Shown: positions 1-12,158, counted from the first letter of the stretch. The stretch: DNA of 64,000 bases from Perca fluviatilis (GCF_010015445.1 NC_053133.1:21017922-21081921), one strand, 5' to 3'. Translations and numbers: made by a program. The notes: generated by a model from the letters alone, not told the origin.

Positions 1-164
1 GAACCCAACGCAGCTGCTATATCCCCACAAGAATAATGGGTTGTTTTCCGTTTTTTGTTTTCCTATTTACTAATGGTAATTGGGAAACTGGCCTTTTTCG
101 TTTTTGTTTTTTTCCTTTCAAAACGAAAATCCGTTGGCCGCCAAGTACACGGACCAAGACGGCT
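1..164. other. Left edge, no recognisable feature
   Basis: T-rich sequence. The short ORF across it has no recognisable domain and overlaps the edge of the repeat that follows. No gene, RNA or repeat is identified. Confidence 0.6.
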
Positions 165-435
165 GTGTCTCATGTTACGTTGTTTTTTGTACACGCTGTG
201 ACTCTACAAATCACAACATGTGAATAGGAACATGTTGGCGTTATTTTGTCACTTTTGTCACAATTGGGAGCAGTAGGATTACTGGAACCAGTCACCTGCC
301 TGTTCTGTGATGGGCTGATGCCGTCAGACAGCGTTACAGCACGCACGGAGATGAGAAGGGTATGTATCGACTTGTCTTACTCTGGGGGTTATGGTGAATA
401 CACTAAATTCCCAATAAGTCGGCGTGTTCCTTTAA
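165..435 (-). mobile_element. TTAA-type DNA transposon remnant, copy A
   Basis: This block is the reverse complement of 7703-7975 over most of its length, with many substitutions and small indels. Shared landmarks include the track around TACAAATCACAACATGT, then TTGGCGTTATTTT, GGGAGCAGTAGG and GGAGATGAGAA. The right end reads GCGTGTTCCT followed directly by TTAA at 432-435, which fits a TTAA-target DNA transposon terminus. The other terminus is not found, so the copy is truncated or diverged. ORFs crossing it are not protein genes. Confidence 0.75.
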
Positions 436-3220
436 GGATTCTGTTATTCTACAGTACTGTTGTTTATATTATTTGTTACTGAATAAAAAACCTTCCAAAA
501 GGTTTGGTGTGTTTTATGCATGATTGAACAAGAAAAAAAATAAACAATATCCGAACCCCAAAATTGAAAACCACCCCTAACCCTAACACCTAAACATAAC
601 CCTAACAACCAACAAACGAATATCCAAATAGAATATCTGGGTCCAGCGCTAATTTAATAAACCCTAATTAACAGTCCTAATTTAGCAGAGATCTGACCAC
701 AAGACAGGCAAGCCGATCCTAATGGCAATGCGCAATGTGTTTTTCCCTATACAGATAACATATCCTAACATATATTGCATGTTAATACCAGGTATAAATC
801 AAGATGTACTCCCTACTGAAACTGGCATGTAAACATGTAAAATATACACTTTAACCAGGTCATCTTGATTGCATTAAGGTCCTAATTGGAGTGAGTTAAA
901 CATGATTAATGGAGTCAATGTACTGATAACGTTGGCATGTGTACAGTTCAGTCTGGCTTCTTTTGGAGTTTTGATTCTGTGCCACAAAGATTCAATTTTC
1001 CTCTTCTCTTGTGATTCTCATAACACATCTTTCTACAAACTCCCTTGATTATTAGGCAACTCATGAGTTAATTACAAGGTTGGGATTCCTGTGAACCACA
1101 TTCATCTTTTAATCAAGCTATTACCTTCATTGGAGAACAGTAATGCTGGCATGTGCAGTACACTGTAATAAAGTAATGTTATCCTAAAGGAGCATAGAAC
1201 TGGCTCTCCTACTTGCCCCTTGCTACACAACTACAAGGAGGATAAGCACTTTTTGACCAACTCTCTGCAGCACTTTACAGTATTTGCACATTATTCAACT
1301 GTTGAAATGTTGAATGATTTTTGCGATACCCTGGGATGGCCCTGCAGTCGTGTTTCCATGTATTCTGTATAGTTGTGCGGTTTCTTTTAATTGTCTCTTA
1401 CCCCAGACTAAGTTGGCCATTTGGCTGACCCACAGAAGACGTGGGTTGTAGAGTCCTTGTTTCAGTGCTGACAGGGATGGTCTCCACATGTCGTGGAGTG
1501 GAGCACTTTTACTTTTATTTAGAACAAAATGAAGATTTTTTTTCACATTTGTGAAGGTCCACATACAATTTAACTAGAAAGCATTACATACCAACAGAAA
1601 CAAGTACCATGTTCCTTAATTTACAGTACAAGTATATTCAACAAGCTGACTAGTAGGTTTATGATATCTCAATGTTATAAATTTTTACAACCTGTGATTA
1701 ACGTGTCAAGGTTGCTAACAAGAACAAACAATGCAGTTGATGACTGTTTTTCATTATTTACATCCTGCAGTGGAATTTGCATTGATCTGCTTTATGAGCT
1801 ATATTTATTTACCAGTTACTGATGAAGATACCAGCTAAATATTAAGCAGTCAAATGATCCTTCCTGACCTTATGAGCTGACGAGGATCTCCTTAACATTT
1901 ATTCTCCAACAACTGACGCACACAGTGGATTATGGGATACTGCACAAGACCACCACAACTTATTTTAACCCTAACACGACCAAGTCTATACACAACCATC
2001 ATGAATTGTCCGACGTGAAGGCTAGAGCATAGGAATCTCTCCCATCAATACCATCCATCACATAAGACATGCATGTGGCATCATCTTTAGAATGATACTG
2101 ATTTCAGTACATTATCTGTTTGCTCTGAATGCCTGAAGAGCATCAACAACTGAGAGTGTGTATGAAGCAAATGGAGTGTGCTGAAAATTGTGCTTTGTTA
2201 ACTTTCTGGGTTTAAAATTGGTCTTTAAATTGTCTGTATTTCAGGGCAACTTGTATCAGACCAAACTATTACACAGTACATCTTTGTGAAAGTAGTCTGT
2301 GAACTGCAAAGCAATCAAGGAACTGACTGCTGGACATTGCCATCCTTTTAGGGTTCCACGCTCTGGCTAACAGGCCTAAAAAGTACCTCCCTTCTAGTTC
2401 ATCTTCAGTTATCCTTGTGTGATTCATCAAGTTACGTTCCTACAGTGGATTCAACAACCAGCAGGCCTTGAACATCTTCACTTTCTGTCCTCGCTCTCTC
2501 TCCATCTCCATAGCTTTGCCTCTTGTTTTTCTCCTTCGTCTTCCCTCGGTTTGGAAGAATTTATTCCCATGGCGGCTTCTGCTGCTTCAAATGCGCTGAC
2601 TTCAGCATCTGATCTGAGAACAACTCTTGTGATCAGGCAGGATTCGTACTTGTCAGGATCGCCTACTGCTTCAGTACCCCTTTCTTTCTACCCCTCTTAT
2701 TTTTATCACATTCTCTTTCTTCTCTCCCTCAGCATAATTTCCCTTTTATTCTCAAGCTGCTCGCCTGCAGTCTGTTCAATCTGCCTCTTCTTCTTTTGTC
2801 TTATTATTACTTCTGAGCTTTATGACATCAGCTTTGTAACTTTTCATGACGGTCCAGTCTTATGAAAAATTATCCAGCTTGAATTTTCTCCGCGGCTAAA
2901 CAGAATATATGTACAAGTCATTCTACAGTGAGAAGCAAGCTCTCATATTATCACAGTCTTTCAGTGTAACTGTATGTACAGGCAAATAAATGGTCATGTT
3001 TTGTTCTGTCAGTGGTTTGGGGCAAAAGATGTTTAAGCTAATCCATTGTAATAATATCCACATTTCCAATAATTTGAGCTTAAAAAAAGTTTTGTCACTC
3101 CATGTGTCATAAACCAGAGTAAGAATTCATACAGTAGTCGGATGCAGATATTAAAAGAATGATGAACGAAGCCACAGAGGATAAAGTGTAAAACATCAGG
3201 CCTTTAACCCAGATCTATTT
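436..3220. other. Unique AT-rich DNA, no gene recognised
   Basis: Nothing supportable as a gene. The 89-codon minus ORF near 1.3-1.56 kb and the 148-codon plus ORF at 2419-2865 (pyrimidine-rich, Leu/Ser-rich translation) show no domain, splice context or codon structure that I recognise. A short CCCTAA-like stretch near 570-605 is not a telomeric array. Confidence 0.55.
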
Positions 3221-3460
3221 GGGCATCACAGTGGCTAAGTGGTTGGACTGTCATCTCGCATAAAGAAGGACTAGTGTTTGTCGCCACGGTGCTTTCTGTT
3301 TGGAGATAACATATTCTCCATGTCGCCCCAGTTCTCCAGTTTCCTCCCAGACTCTGCAGATGTGGAATTCAGGGTGACTTGATATCCTAAATGACTTATA
3401 GTTAAGCATGGGACTGCTTGTCTCTTCATGTTAGTTTGCCAGGATAGGAACATGAAGAAC
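3221..3460 (+). mobile_element. Decayed tRNA-derived SINE (teleost CACRGTGGC family)
   Basis: The start, GGCATCACAGTGGCTAAGTG, resembles the A-box part of the common fish SINE family that begins GGCACGGTGGCGCAGTGGTT. The order of later blocks is kept in degraded form: a B-box region, CGGTGCTTTCTGTTTGGAG, a TTCTCC block near 3311 and a CCAGTTCTCC block. Family assignment rests on remembered consensus structure, not a search. No target-site duplication is clear. Confidence 0.6.
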
Positions 3461-3684
3461 GAAGAAATGATTTAGCTTCAGTACACCACAAGACTAAACA
3501 GTGCATGATGAAACTACCTCCATTTAAATGTTCTTATAGCAGCCGTGACACAACCTTGTTGAGAAGATGGTGTTTGTGCAGATGATGGAAGGGCAAAGAC
3601 AGGGGTGTGGCCTTGATTAAACCTTATCTTAAAATAATATTTATATTCTCCTAATTTACAACAGTAAATGCGTTTATATATTTG

Positions 3685-3905
3685 TTAGATTAGATTAGAT
3701 AGACTTTATTGATCCCAATTTGGGAAATTTCAGTGCTACAACAGAAAAATAAAAGACACAGCACACGCTGTGAGAAAAGAAAATAAGAAAATAAGAAATA
3801 AGATAGAATACAAGAACAACTATTCCTTCAATATCCATTCTTGCAATACAATATCCAATTACCATAGTAACTACAGCATTATTATGCTCATGTTTAGTCA
3901 CTCAA
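3685..3905 (-). mobile_element. LINE 3' end with TCTAA tail
   Basis: Read on the minus strand the element ends TTGGGATCAATAAAGTCTAT followed by TCTAA repeats, a typical 3' terminus of fish non-LTR retrotransposons (GGGATCAATAAAGT plus a short tandem tail). It is 5' truncated and includes only 3' UTR-like AT-rich sequence, so the 68-codon minus ORF across it is not a gene. The exact clade cannot be fixed from the tail alone. Confidence 0.65.
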
Positions 3906-4024
3906 ACCACTTGTTTAAGGTTAGGGAAAGATTGTGGTCTTAGTTAAATGTTTAAAAAAACAAAAGTGACTTATAACACGAGACATGATGCGTTTACCTT
4001 TTTCAAATTTAACCAAAACCACAA

Positions 4025-4640
4025 TGGGCCTCATTCACCAAACGTTCTTCAGAAGAAATTTGTTCTTTAACCCCACTTACGCAGTTTTCACGAAGATTCT
4101 GGCATTCACCAATGTTTTCTTATTTGGGATTTGTTCTTAGGTAAGAACTAAATCTACTCACGCTCAAGAGCACTCCTACGCACAATTGAGAGCTGACATG
4201 TTTGTGCAAAGTAAGTAGTTTTACTGTTTTCGTCCGTTCTAATTGAAAATTTGATATTTCTCTCCTTTACAATTTGTGCATATTTCCCCACTAAGACTAC
4301 CCCACACAATGGCGTATTTCTTTTTGTATGCCTCAGATCTTAGATCAAACCATTTCTTTTTTACTTCATCAGTTCTGCGCCCTTTTCCAGAATCATCATT
4401 CACTGCATGAGTAATTGCTGCTCTGTATCCATTGCTGACACTACTAAATATGATGTCTCATATTTCGCTAACTTCTTGCTACAGTGCCTCCACTTCAGAA
4501 TTACTAAAGATTTTCTTTCTTTTGGAGTCAAGGCCTCCACCGTCTTTACCACGTCTTTTGTGTGTGCACACGGCCCAGCCATCTCATGCCCTTTTATGGG
4601 AATTAACGGGGTGTTTACCTATGCTAAATAGGAGCAATTT
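4025..4640 (-). mobile_element. PIF/Harbinger transposon fragment
   Basis: The left end reads GGGCCTCATTCACCAAACG, the type of terminus seen in vertebrate Harbinger elements, and the interior carries a decayed Myb-like gene on the minus strand (separate entry). A matching inverted right terminus is not found before 4.85 kb, so the copy is truncated. No DDE transposase segment is present. Confidence 0.65.
4305..4560 (-). pseudogene. Broken Harbinger Myb/SANT-like DNA-binding protein
   Basis: On the minus strand one frame reads KRKKIFSNSEVEAL, then a stop, then IIFSSVSNGYRAAITHAVND, then RRTDEVKKKWFDLRSEAYKK. This is the helix pattern of the Myb/SANT-like accessory protein of Harbinger transposons (S-x-x-E-V-E-x-L, then E-V-K-K-K-W-x-D-L). 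Two in-frame stops lie between the first and second helices, so it cannot make an intact protein. The 60-codon minus ORF here is a shifted frame over the same DNA. Confidence 0.7.
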
Positions 4641-6021
4641 CTGCTCCTTATACAAAACCTCAATCACTCCACTTTGGATTTTCCTTAATTTACTGTCTTT
4701 ACTTATGCGTGAGAGAAAACCTTTGTGTTCACTCCACTGACCAACATCTGTGTTCACCCTCTGAGTCGTTAATTTTTTAATTAACATTTGTAGTTTAGAT
4801 TTTTCTTGGTCATGTGACAATTCAAGTTTTTTTGTTTAACTGCAGCTGAAGGTTAAAAGGTGAAGTGTAGTGAATGGAAAATTTCCAAAAATTTCCAAAC
4901 TACCTAATTAACATTGAACACATCCTCACTGCCCAGAAGCCATCAATCCCCATCTCGGTCTCGGTTACACCAATACATACATACGTAGATAGACATGAAC
5001 ACTAAATCAACCACACAACACCAAAACCCAGATAACAAAAATGCACACCCAAAACATTAACAGGACATCATTAAAACATACTTCAACAAAGACAGGAACA
5101 GTTTAGAACACAGTCCCATGAGCCTTTCCACTGCTTCAGCGCAGAGCACAACAGAGAGGGCTATGCCATACATGTCATAGCCCTCTCTCTTCCCAAATTT
5201 ACCATCTATTTACACTGTAAGCTGTCCAATAGGCACAAAAAGCCCCCCCAGTTCCCTTTGTTAGGTAATCCTCGATGGGGAAAACTATAAATGAACCCCC
5301 ACATCTTCTCAGTCCTAGGTTACATCTGATATTTTGGTCTAATGACAAACATGACAATTTTTCCATGCACTGGTCAATTTAGAGATTGTGGGCTATTTTG
5401 CTTCCATAACATGTCTTCTTTCATACTAGTGGAAAGAAAACATCTAAAATACACATCTAGGTGTTTATTTTTACTACATGTTGTCTATTTATGCCTGCAG
5501 ATTTCTCCTAAATTGACCAAAAATTAGCATTAGATAATGCCTCATTTGCATGAAATAAATGTAACATTTCAGAAGACTGACATTGTCTCAATGTAAGTAA
5601 TCAATAGGGAAGTTTATTGGGCGTATCTATTAGTTAAAATGTTTATCCTATTTACCTGTAGTGTCTTCCGTAACTTGAAATACTGTAACTTACATGAAGT
5701 AATGAAGCCACTGTTGACTTTTGGTTTCATACAGGGCACGGACAGCAGTCTCCTGGGTAAAAGTCCTGTGTTTGTCTGACCCATCCATCCACTCCGATCT
5801 CCTTCTTATGTGGACTTTGTCGCTTTTTATTATTATCCTACCTTTTTACTATGTCATCTCACTGTGCCACAGTCGAGCAGTTAGTCCCCTCAAAAAATAA
5901 ATGAGAATGAATGAGTATATCTCCAAAATGCCTTGGCAGTAAACATTTTGTAATTAGGCCGATTGTAAATGTTTAAAATCTTTATTTCTGTATTGTATTT
6001 ATATTTGGTATTTAGGCTGCT
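4641..6021. other. Unique DNA, no gene recognised
   Basis: AT-rich sequence without a supportable ORF. The only structured feature is the hairpin at 5153-5188 (separate entry). Confidence 0.55.
5153..5188. repeat. Short hairpin, 13-bp perfect stem
   Basis: AGAGAGGGCTATG at 5153-5165 is exactly complementary to CATAGCCCTCTCT at 5176-5188, leaving a 10-base loop with ACATGT inside it. The stem is too short for a typical pre-miRNA and there is no evidence of transcription. Confidence 0.8.
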
Positions 6022-6025
6022 TTAA

Positions 6026-6369
6026 AGCTTTAGTGCGTAACTTTTTGATATTAATGAACGTCCGTTACATTCAAGCCATTGCCAAATGAGTTGCTACAAA
6101 GCTAATTAAGACTATAAGCTCCACACAACTCTCTCTGTATTTCTTCATTGTCCAGTGACTTTCCCTCACAGAAGCTCGAGTGAAGATAATAACCTCTTCA
6201 GAAGAATGCTGTTTTTTTAATCCTCCGTGTCCTCCTTGCATACTAGCAACTGCACGGAAGAGGGGCGCGTGCACGATCATGGAAGGCTTGTATCACGTGG
6301 ACATGTTGACAGTTTTGTTGTCATTACTTAGAATTCCTCATGGGGGCAACAGAAACGCACACTATAGCT
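6026..6369. mobile_element. TTAA MITE with AGCTWTAGTG ends
   Basis: A 344-bp element bounded by TTAA on both sides (6022-6025 and 6370-6373). The left terminus AGCTTTAGTGCGTAAC and the reverse complement of the right terminus AGCTATAGTGTGCGTT form an imperfect inverted pair. TTAA duplication points to piggyBac- or Kolobok-type mobilisation. Opposed 68-69 codon ORFs inside it are not genes. Confidence 0.8.
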
Positions 6370-6395
6370 TTAATGTATTTTGGTAATGACATATA

Positions 6396-6429
6396 AAAAA
6401 CTGAGAAGGTTGCAACCTTCTCAGTTTTT
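6396..6429. repeat. Perfect 34-bp palindrome
   Basis: AAAAACTGAGAAGGTTG at 6396-6412 is followed without spacer by its exact reverse complement at 6413-6429. It starts 27 bp after the MITE ending at 6369. It may be the terminus of an adjacent repeat rather than a functional element. Confidence 0.9.
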
Positions 6430-7702
6430 AAGTTTAGGGACTGGATGCATATAGTGTTTTTTTCTAAGTGCCGGCGTCTTTTTTTCAATTGTTGCCCATG
6501 ACGACATGTCGCCTAGCGAAAAGACACTGCTCCTAGTCTCTTTTTTCAGAGCACTCCGCTTTTTTTCTGCGGCCACTATTAGCGCTTCTAGTTGATAATC
6601 TCTGAACTTTTCAGAAAATCGCTGATGTCGTCAACTGTCACTCCTTTGATGGAAATGCCCATTTATGGGAGCAGATCAGCCGGACACTCAATGTTGCTTA
6701 TAAGTTTTGTTTTTTGTACCGGGTCCTTGAGCAGTTACTTTATCAGAAATTAAAGAGTAGCTGGTGTATCTTATTTCAGCGCAGCCAAACATACTCATGT
6801 TCTTTTAAAAAGTCAGACAATTGGCCAACCACAACTGTGACTCCTTCAAAATTAAAAGCCACCCCCTATTTGGCCAGCTCAACTCTTTTAATGTGAAGCA
6901 GCAACAGTAGGAAATGTTCAGTTTTCAGTTAGATCTTTCACATGGCTGTAACAGTGAGGCTGATGTCAGTGAGGTCAAATAAAAATAAAAGCAATGCTGG
7001 ACTGTATGCATTCTTTGCCAGGTGTGTAGTTAGACAATTTCCATCCTGATTTTGGCAGACTCCACCACTAACAATGAAAAGTACTACAGCTATAGAAAGT
7101 TAATTACATAATGTACACAAATGGATTGCTGACAAAAACAATCCATTTACACATATTATAAAAAATTGTTTCATTTCATGATAATTTTAACGGTTATAAC
7201 TTTAATGGTAAGCTCATCTCACCTTTACCAATCAAACATACATTTATGTCTCTCTTTACCTGATAGGCCATCATTTTTAATGTCTATAAATGATCCCTCC
7301 CTGTGTCCTTCCCTGCTCTAACATCCTGTGTAATGAGGAATCACTGTGCATCAATTTAAGGAAACTACATGCTCTCAAAATGTCATTGGACTGGGTCTCC
7401 AACCCATAAAATTAGACTATCAGCAGGACTTCAAAATGGGTTGGGTAGCAACGGAGTACCATGGTGAAAGTAAAACACCACAGGGGACAGCATTTGAAAG
7501 CAAACCACTTCAGCTTTCTAAGTTTCCTTCTGAGACTACTTTTTTATTTAAAATGGATGGCTTCTTGATTGAAACCAGCTGCCAAAAGCAGATTGATGTT
7601 TGTAAAGATTTTAAACATTGTAATATTAAAGGGTTAATTGTATATGAAAATTATTTTTTGTTGTGGCTTGGGCATGTCCTCAGACTTGTGTAAATGTACA
7701 AT
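6430..7702. other. Unique or unclassified DNA, no gene
   Basis: The first 230 bases, with several T runs and short GC-rich islands, resemble a dispersed fish repeat, but no terminal repeats are visible. The 115-codon plus ORF at 7346-7693 has no recognised motif. It ends next to the copy-B transposon and I do not call it a gene. Confidence 0.5.
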
Positions 7703-7975
7703 TTAAGGAACACGCTGACTTATTGGGACTTTAGCTTATTCACCTTATCCCCCAGAGTTAGATAAGTCCATACATACCTTTCTCATCTCTGTGCGTGTCG
7801 TAACTCCGTCTGACACACCCACCGCTAGCCTAGCTTGGCACAGATCCTGGAGGTAACCGGCTCCATCTAGCCTACTGCTCCCAATAAGTGAAAAAATAAC
7901 GCCAACCGTTTCCTATTTACATGTTGTGATTTGTATAGTCACAGCATGTACAAATAACAAGGTCACATGAGACAG
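7703..7975 (+). mobile_element. TTAA-type DNA transposon remnant, copy B
   Basis: Inverted counterpart of 165-435. TTAA at 7703-7706 is followed by GGAACACGCTGAC, matching the inverted terminus of copy A. Similarity runs through the GGGAGCAGTAGG-complementary block to the CATGAGAC block near 7.97 kb. The right terminus is not identified. Confidence 0.75.
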
Positions 7976-9144
7976 ACAATGAAGCACTGTCAGGAGCAGA
8001 GAATACAAGTAGCAGTGCTTCGCCTTCTAAGAATATAGTTCCCAGAATGTATACGGATACATTATTTTGGCTTGTGCCTTGTGCCATAAAATACATTCAA
8101 TTAATGTGATTGTACTTTACTCTGCAGCATGTTTGAATTTAATTATTAATTCATTAATTAATAAAATTGGAAAATTGATCAATATCTCTTTTTCTGTATC
8201 ACAAACAGCCACACAAACCAGATTTAATATTATTAATTTACCTAATTTAACTTGATGTTGCTGCTTTCATGGCTGTACCAACGTTACAGCTGTAGTGCGG
8301 TGGGTTTACATTTTTACAGGTATATCTGGCAATCTGGCTTGGCTGTCAAACTGAGCAGTTGATAACAACACACAGGCCAAAACAAAAACAGAAATTACAT
8401 CACGGAATGGAAATTTCAAAAGGTGAAATTACTGGCATTAGCATTGTTGTTGGAAAAGATAGTGTTTCAAGTTAGCATGTTTTCTCAATATCTGATGATG
8501 CATTGGGGTCATTTTTGGATTTATTACAGTAAATATATTACATGTTGGACCTTTAAGGACTATTTGTCTGGCTGCTGTTTCACCTGTAGGCTCTTATCGT
8601 TGCATCATGTGTTTTCTTTTGCTATTGCACAGCTGTCCTCTCATTTGTAACTCACCGGCCTAGAACAAGAAATACAGATTACACGCTGCTGATTAATGAA
8701 ACAATGGAGAACATTTCTTACACAATGTGAGACAGTTCTGCATTGTGCTCTATTCCGAATAAACAACAAAGACATGTTTAAAGCACAAAAGGCTGTCTGA
8801 GGGGGAAAGAACAAGCAACTGTATTTACTCCCCACAGGCTGTTCAATACAATGTGTAATGAAAGATCAGAGTTTCTGGCCTACCGGGGGATCACTGCAAC
8901 CTCTGGCTGAACCACGCACAAACAAATGAAACGGAAGGTTTTTTTTAAAGACAAAATCCATGTGTGCCATGGATCAGATATGTATAATTGTGCCATTTAA
9001 TTATTTCATCCCTAAATGTGACAAATATAGAAATTTTATGGCTTCAAGCATTGTTGCATTTCTGAAAACTGACACCCACTGAGGCACATCAACTCTCTTA
9101 CTAAGAATTCAGCTGTTTGATAGCCAAAATTATTAGCTTGTATT
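7976..9144. other. Unique AT-rich DNA, no gene recognised
   Basis: Several ORFs of 60-75 codons occur, none with a domain or splice context that I recognise. No repeat ends were found. Confidence 0.55.
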
Positions 9145-9148
9145 TTAA

Positions 9149-9489
9149 AGGTGCAGTAGGTAAGCCTTATAAAACTAACTTTCTGTCATATTTGCTGAAA
9201 CTGACCCTATGTTCCAGTAGAACTACATGAAGCAGGCACCACCTACAGCCTGTAGTGCAATTTGCAAAAATCCACAGCTCCCTGTTCAGATGCACCAATC
9301 AGGACCAGGGGGGGTGTCTAACTGCTTGTCAATCACTGCTCATTCACACGCATTCATTCTCCCTTGTGGAGGGAGGGGCTTAGGAGACTGTTTTGGGCTT
9401 TAGTGGAAAGGGGGGACGGACTGAGAAGTTGTCAATGTTAACATTTTTTGGCTAAGTCCTGGATCTTCGCAATCCTACCTTCAGCACCT
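9149..9489. mobile_element. TTAA MITE with AGGTGCWG ends
   Basis: A 341-bp element flanked by TTAA at 9145-9148 and 9490-9493. The termini are AGGTGCAGTAGGTAAG and, on the opposite strand, AGGTGCTGAAGGTAGG. The interior is non-coding and moderately GC-rich, with a G-run GGACCAGGGGGGG. This is a different family from the MITE at 6026-6369, as their termini are unrelated. Confidence 0.85.
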
Positions 9490-9493
9490 TTAA

Positions 9494-10260
9494 TATTCGT
9501 TTAAATGTACCCAAAGTTGATTCTAAAGTTTTTTGGAGGGTATTCTTGCAGTCATACTCCCTCTTTTAGAACAAAAGCCAGGTATTTTTCACATGAGTTA
9601 AAGAAATGTGTCTCTTTGAGTTTTATTAACATCCAAGCGTATCTTCTCCTTTAATCTGCCTCAGATTCACTGGACGCCGTTTACCTTCAATTGAACATTA
9701 ACACACACCAATTACCTTAAGAGAGCACAGGAGGATCTTAAAAAGATTGATTCCATTATGTGCATTTTTTAGCTTACCTTTTACTTATGAAAAACAAAAA
9801 CAAATATCTAACTGTTTCCTCATCCTTATCAACTCCTCTACCTCATGCACAACAAGATTTCTCACCAAAAGATACAGAAGTATGGAAACGTTAGACTTTT
9901 TAAAAGGGCTAATTAGCATTGGAATGCCAGTATGAGAAAATTGCAAGGAAAGGTTTGTTTACAGAGGAAACCGTTTAGAGGAGAATATTGTTTTTGAGTT
10001 TGAAGGACTACATGATTTATGTAAAGCAACAATCACCATGCATCGGAGAGTGCCAAATCCTCGACCCAGTGTGGATGTGAACATTCATACTAATTCAGAG
10101 CTATTCATTATAGAAAAAAAAAACTTGCATCTTAACAAGACAGACTGTGATTTCCATAAGCAACACTTAATCATTTATCATTTAATTGTGATCAGAGTAT
10201 TCCTCATTGGTGGAAATAAATAAAGGCTCTTATGAAGCCCGGCAAAGTCAACAGAATTCC
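9494..10260. other. Unique AT-rich DNA, no gene recognised
   Basis: No terminal repeats, RNA genes or credible ORFs are seen; the 61-62 codon ORFs are featureless. Confidence 0.55.
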
Positions 10261-10472
10261 TTTGCATAATTAAATATGCAAATTAGAAGAAAAATGGAAT
10301 TAATCTGCAGCCGTAGACCGAGCCCTAGATTAGTGCAGGAAAACAATAGGGTGTAAGATGCCAAAGTATGCCATTGTATGGTTGCCGCTTATTGACACGA
10401 GCCATTTTTGTTCTTTATGCAAATGTTTGCATCTGAAAACTGGAGTCATTCGACACAAACCTGTATTTGCAT
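10261..10472. promoter_or_regulatory. Cluster of POU octamer motifs
   Basis: Five octamer or near-octamer sites lie within 212 bp: TTTGCATA at 10261, ATGCAAAT at 10276-10283, ATGCAAAT at 10417-10424, TTTGCAT at 10426-10432 and ATTTGCAT at 10465-10472. The first two form an inverted pair around an ATTAAA core, and the third and fourth form an almost contiguous inverted pair. ATGCAAAT is the known POU-domain (Oct) site. Enhancer function is inferred only from clustering; AT-rich DNA produces some such sites by chance. Confidence 0.4.
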
Positions 10473-11494
10473 TATGTTTTTTAGCATGTTCCTATAGCAA
10501 GTCAGTGTAATTTACATCAAGCGGAAAACAGGACTGTGTTTATTTGTCCTAACTGACTTTCTATTCTTTAAGATTACCTTAAGATTTTTATCAACTTTCA
10601 TTAATTAGGAAGTAATCTGATCTTTCGTAACTGACAGTTTGGCAGAAATAAATCGAAATCTATTCTTAAAAATCTCTCAAACTATTCAGTTTGAAGCCTT
10701 GGAAAAACAAGCTGCATTTATGTGTATTGTGTGCTAGTTTGTTAGTTATTTTAAATATATTTTATTGTTATGGTGTATTTTCAATTACATTCATAATTTT
10801 TCACAGGTCGGCAACATTACCTGTGTAAGGCAGTGGTGTAGCCATTGTAAAACGATGTGATTGGGTAGGGATGACTTGGATATGTCACGCAACTGAGAAA
10901 AAAAATCTAAAACTATATGTATGTATGGCTTAGGCCACACAAGTTGCTTGTCATTTCTGATTCCCTACGCAAATGGCCTACTGATAAAAATCATTATGAG
11001 ATTCAAGCTATTTATTTATAAATTGGCATAATACTTTGCATAATAACCCGAACAGCTAAGTCACCAATTATACAACTGGTTTCAGATACTATGCAACTTT
11101 TAAAAGATGGAACTACAAACTGCCCTCAAGCTAGATTCTTTTATCCTGTTTAGGGTTAGGTTTTTTTCATGATTCTTGTAAACATTTTTTATGAACTGTA
11201 TGTGTTGCTTAATTGCTGGTTGTGTGGTCGTCTGACGATGAATCTTCCCTGTTGTCAGGTCTGTCATGAAAAAGAGTAATGTAAATGTAATTTGCCTATA
11301 TACAGAAAACATTTAGTTTCGATTTTGAATTTCACTTCTGTTTAATACTCCAAACTGCAACATGCATTAAAACTACAGTATGTTGGAGATTGTCCTCCAA
11401 AAAACAACACCATAGGTAGTTTGAAAGTGCAGGGTATTATGACCAACATTTACTTTTATTGTGGCAGCGACCTCTAGTTGGCGTAGTAATCATT
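10473..11494. other. Unique DNA, no gene recognised
   Basis: Nothing beyond AT-rich sequence and short chance ORFs. Confidence 0.55.
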
Positions 11495-12158
11495 GACATA
11501 TATATAATGGACCAATAGACCCCGTTGCTCTGGATGGAGACCAGTGAAGGCTATTAGAAGCACTTTTCCGGTGATCTCTTTCTTTTCTGCGCAGCCTCCA
11601 ACTGAGAGAGACGACGTAAATGTGACGTGAGCAACGTGTCTGAAAGTTGTAAGTCTTCTGGTAGCTGTGCCAAGAGAATCTCAATCATTCCCAATCTTGC
11701 AGAGACGGAGAGTGTAGGTATATGTAAGGAGATAACATGGGCACAGGCTAATTATTGATCACTAACATGCTAGTTAACATTATTAATTAAACCTAAACAG
11801 CTAACATAAGTCGAAACTTTCTGCGAGCTTCTCCTGTACTATACGGTAATTCCTCTACTATGCGACAGTAAGTAACTTGGTTATGACACAATCGTTAGCC
11901 TATTTTTACAAAAACGTCTGCTATGGAGCCATAACGTGAGGTACAAGGTAATGGAGCCTTTTATACATTTTCATGTTTCTTTAGAAATAAAAAATGGACG
12001 AATAGTCTTTAAACGGTTCAAATGTAAAGTTATTCGCTGTCAAAGTGACGTCAAAATGAATGGCAGTCAATGGGACGCTAACGGCGAGTGATCACTTATT
12101 AGCATCAAAATGGCGCCATAGGAGCTACGCATTCCAGACGCTCGCTTACCCCCTTGGT
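11495..12158. repeat. Suspected interspersed repeat
   Basis: The block from the CATATATATAATGGACCAAT region to AATGGCGCCATAGGAGCTAC is higher in CpG than its surroundings and resembles a dispersed fish repeat from memory. No second copy or clear terminal repeats occur in this window, so this is not demonstrated here. It abuts the MITE starting at 12160. Confidence 0.3.

Noticed and set aside
565..610. Telomere-like CCCTAA words
   Set aside because: Only two or three degenerate units; not an interstitial telomeric array.
2419..2865. 148-codon plus-strand ORF
   Set aside because: Translation reflects pyrimidine-rich DNA (Leu, Ser, Phe runs); no domain, no splice or promoter context.
5153..5188. 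microRNA precursor
   Set aside because: The stem is only 13 bp with a 10-base loop, too short for a pre-miRNA hairpin.
7346..7693. 115-codon plus-strand ORF
   Set aside because: No recognisable motif, and it ends at the boundary of a transposon remnant; consistent with chance.
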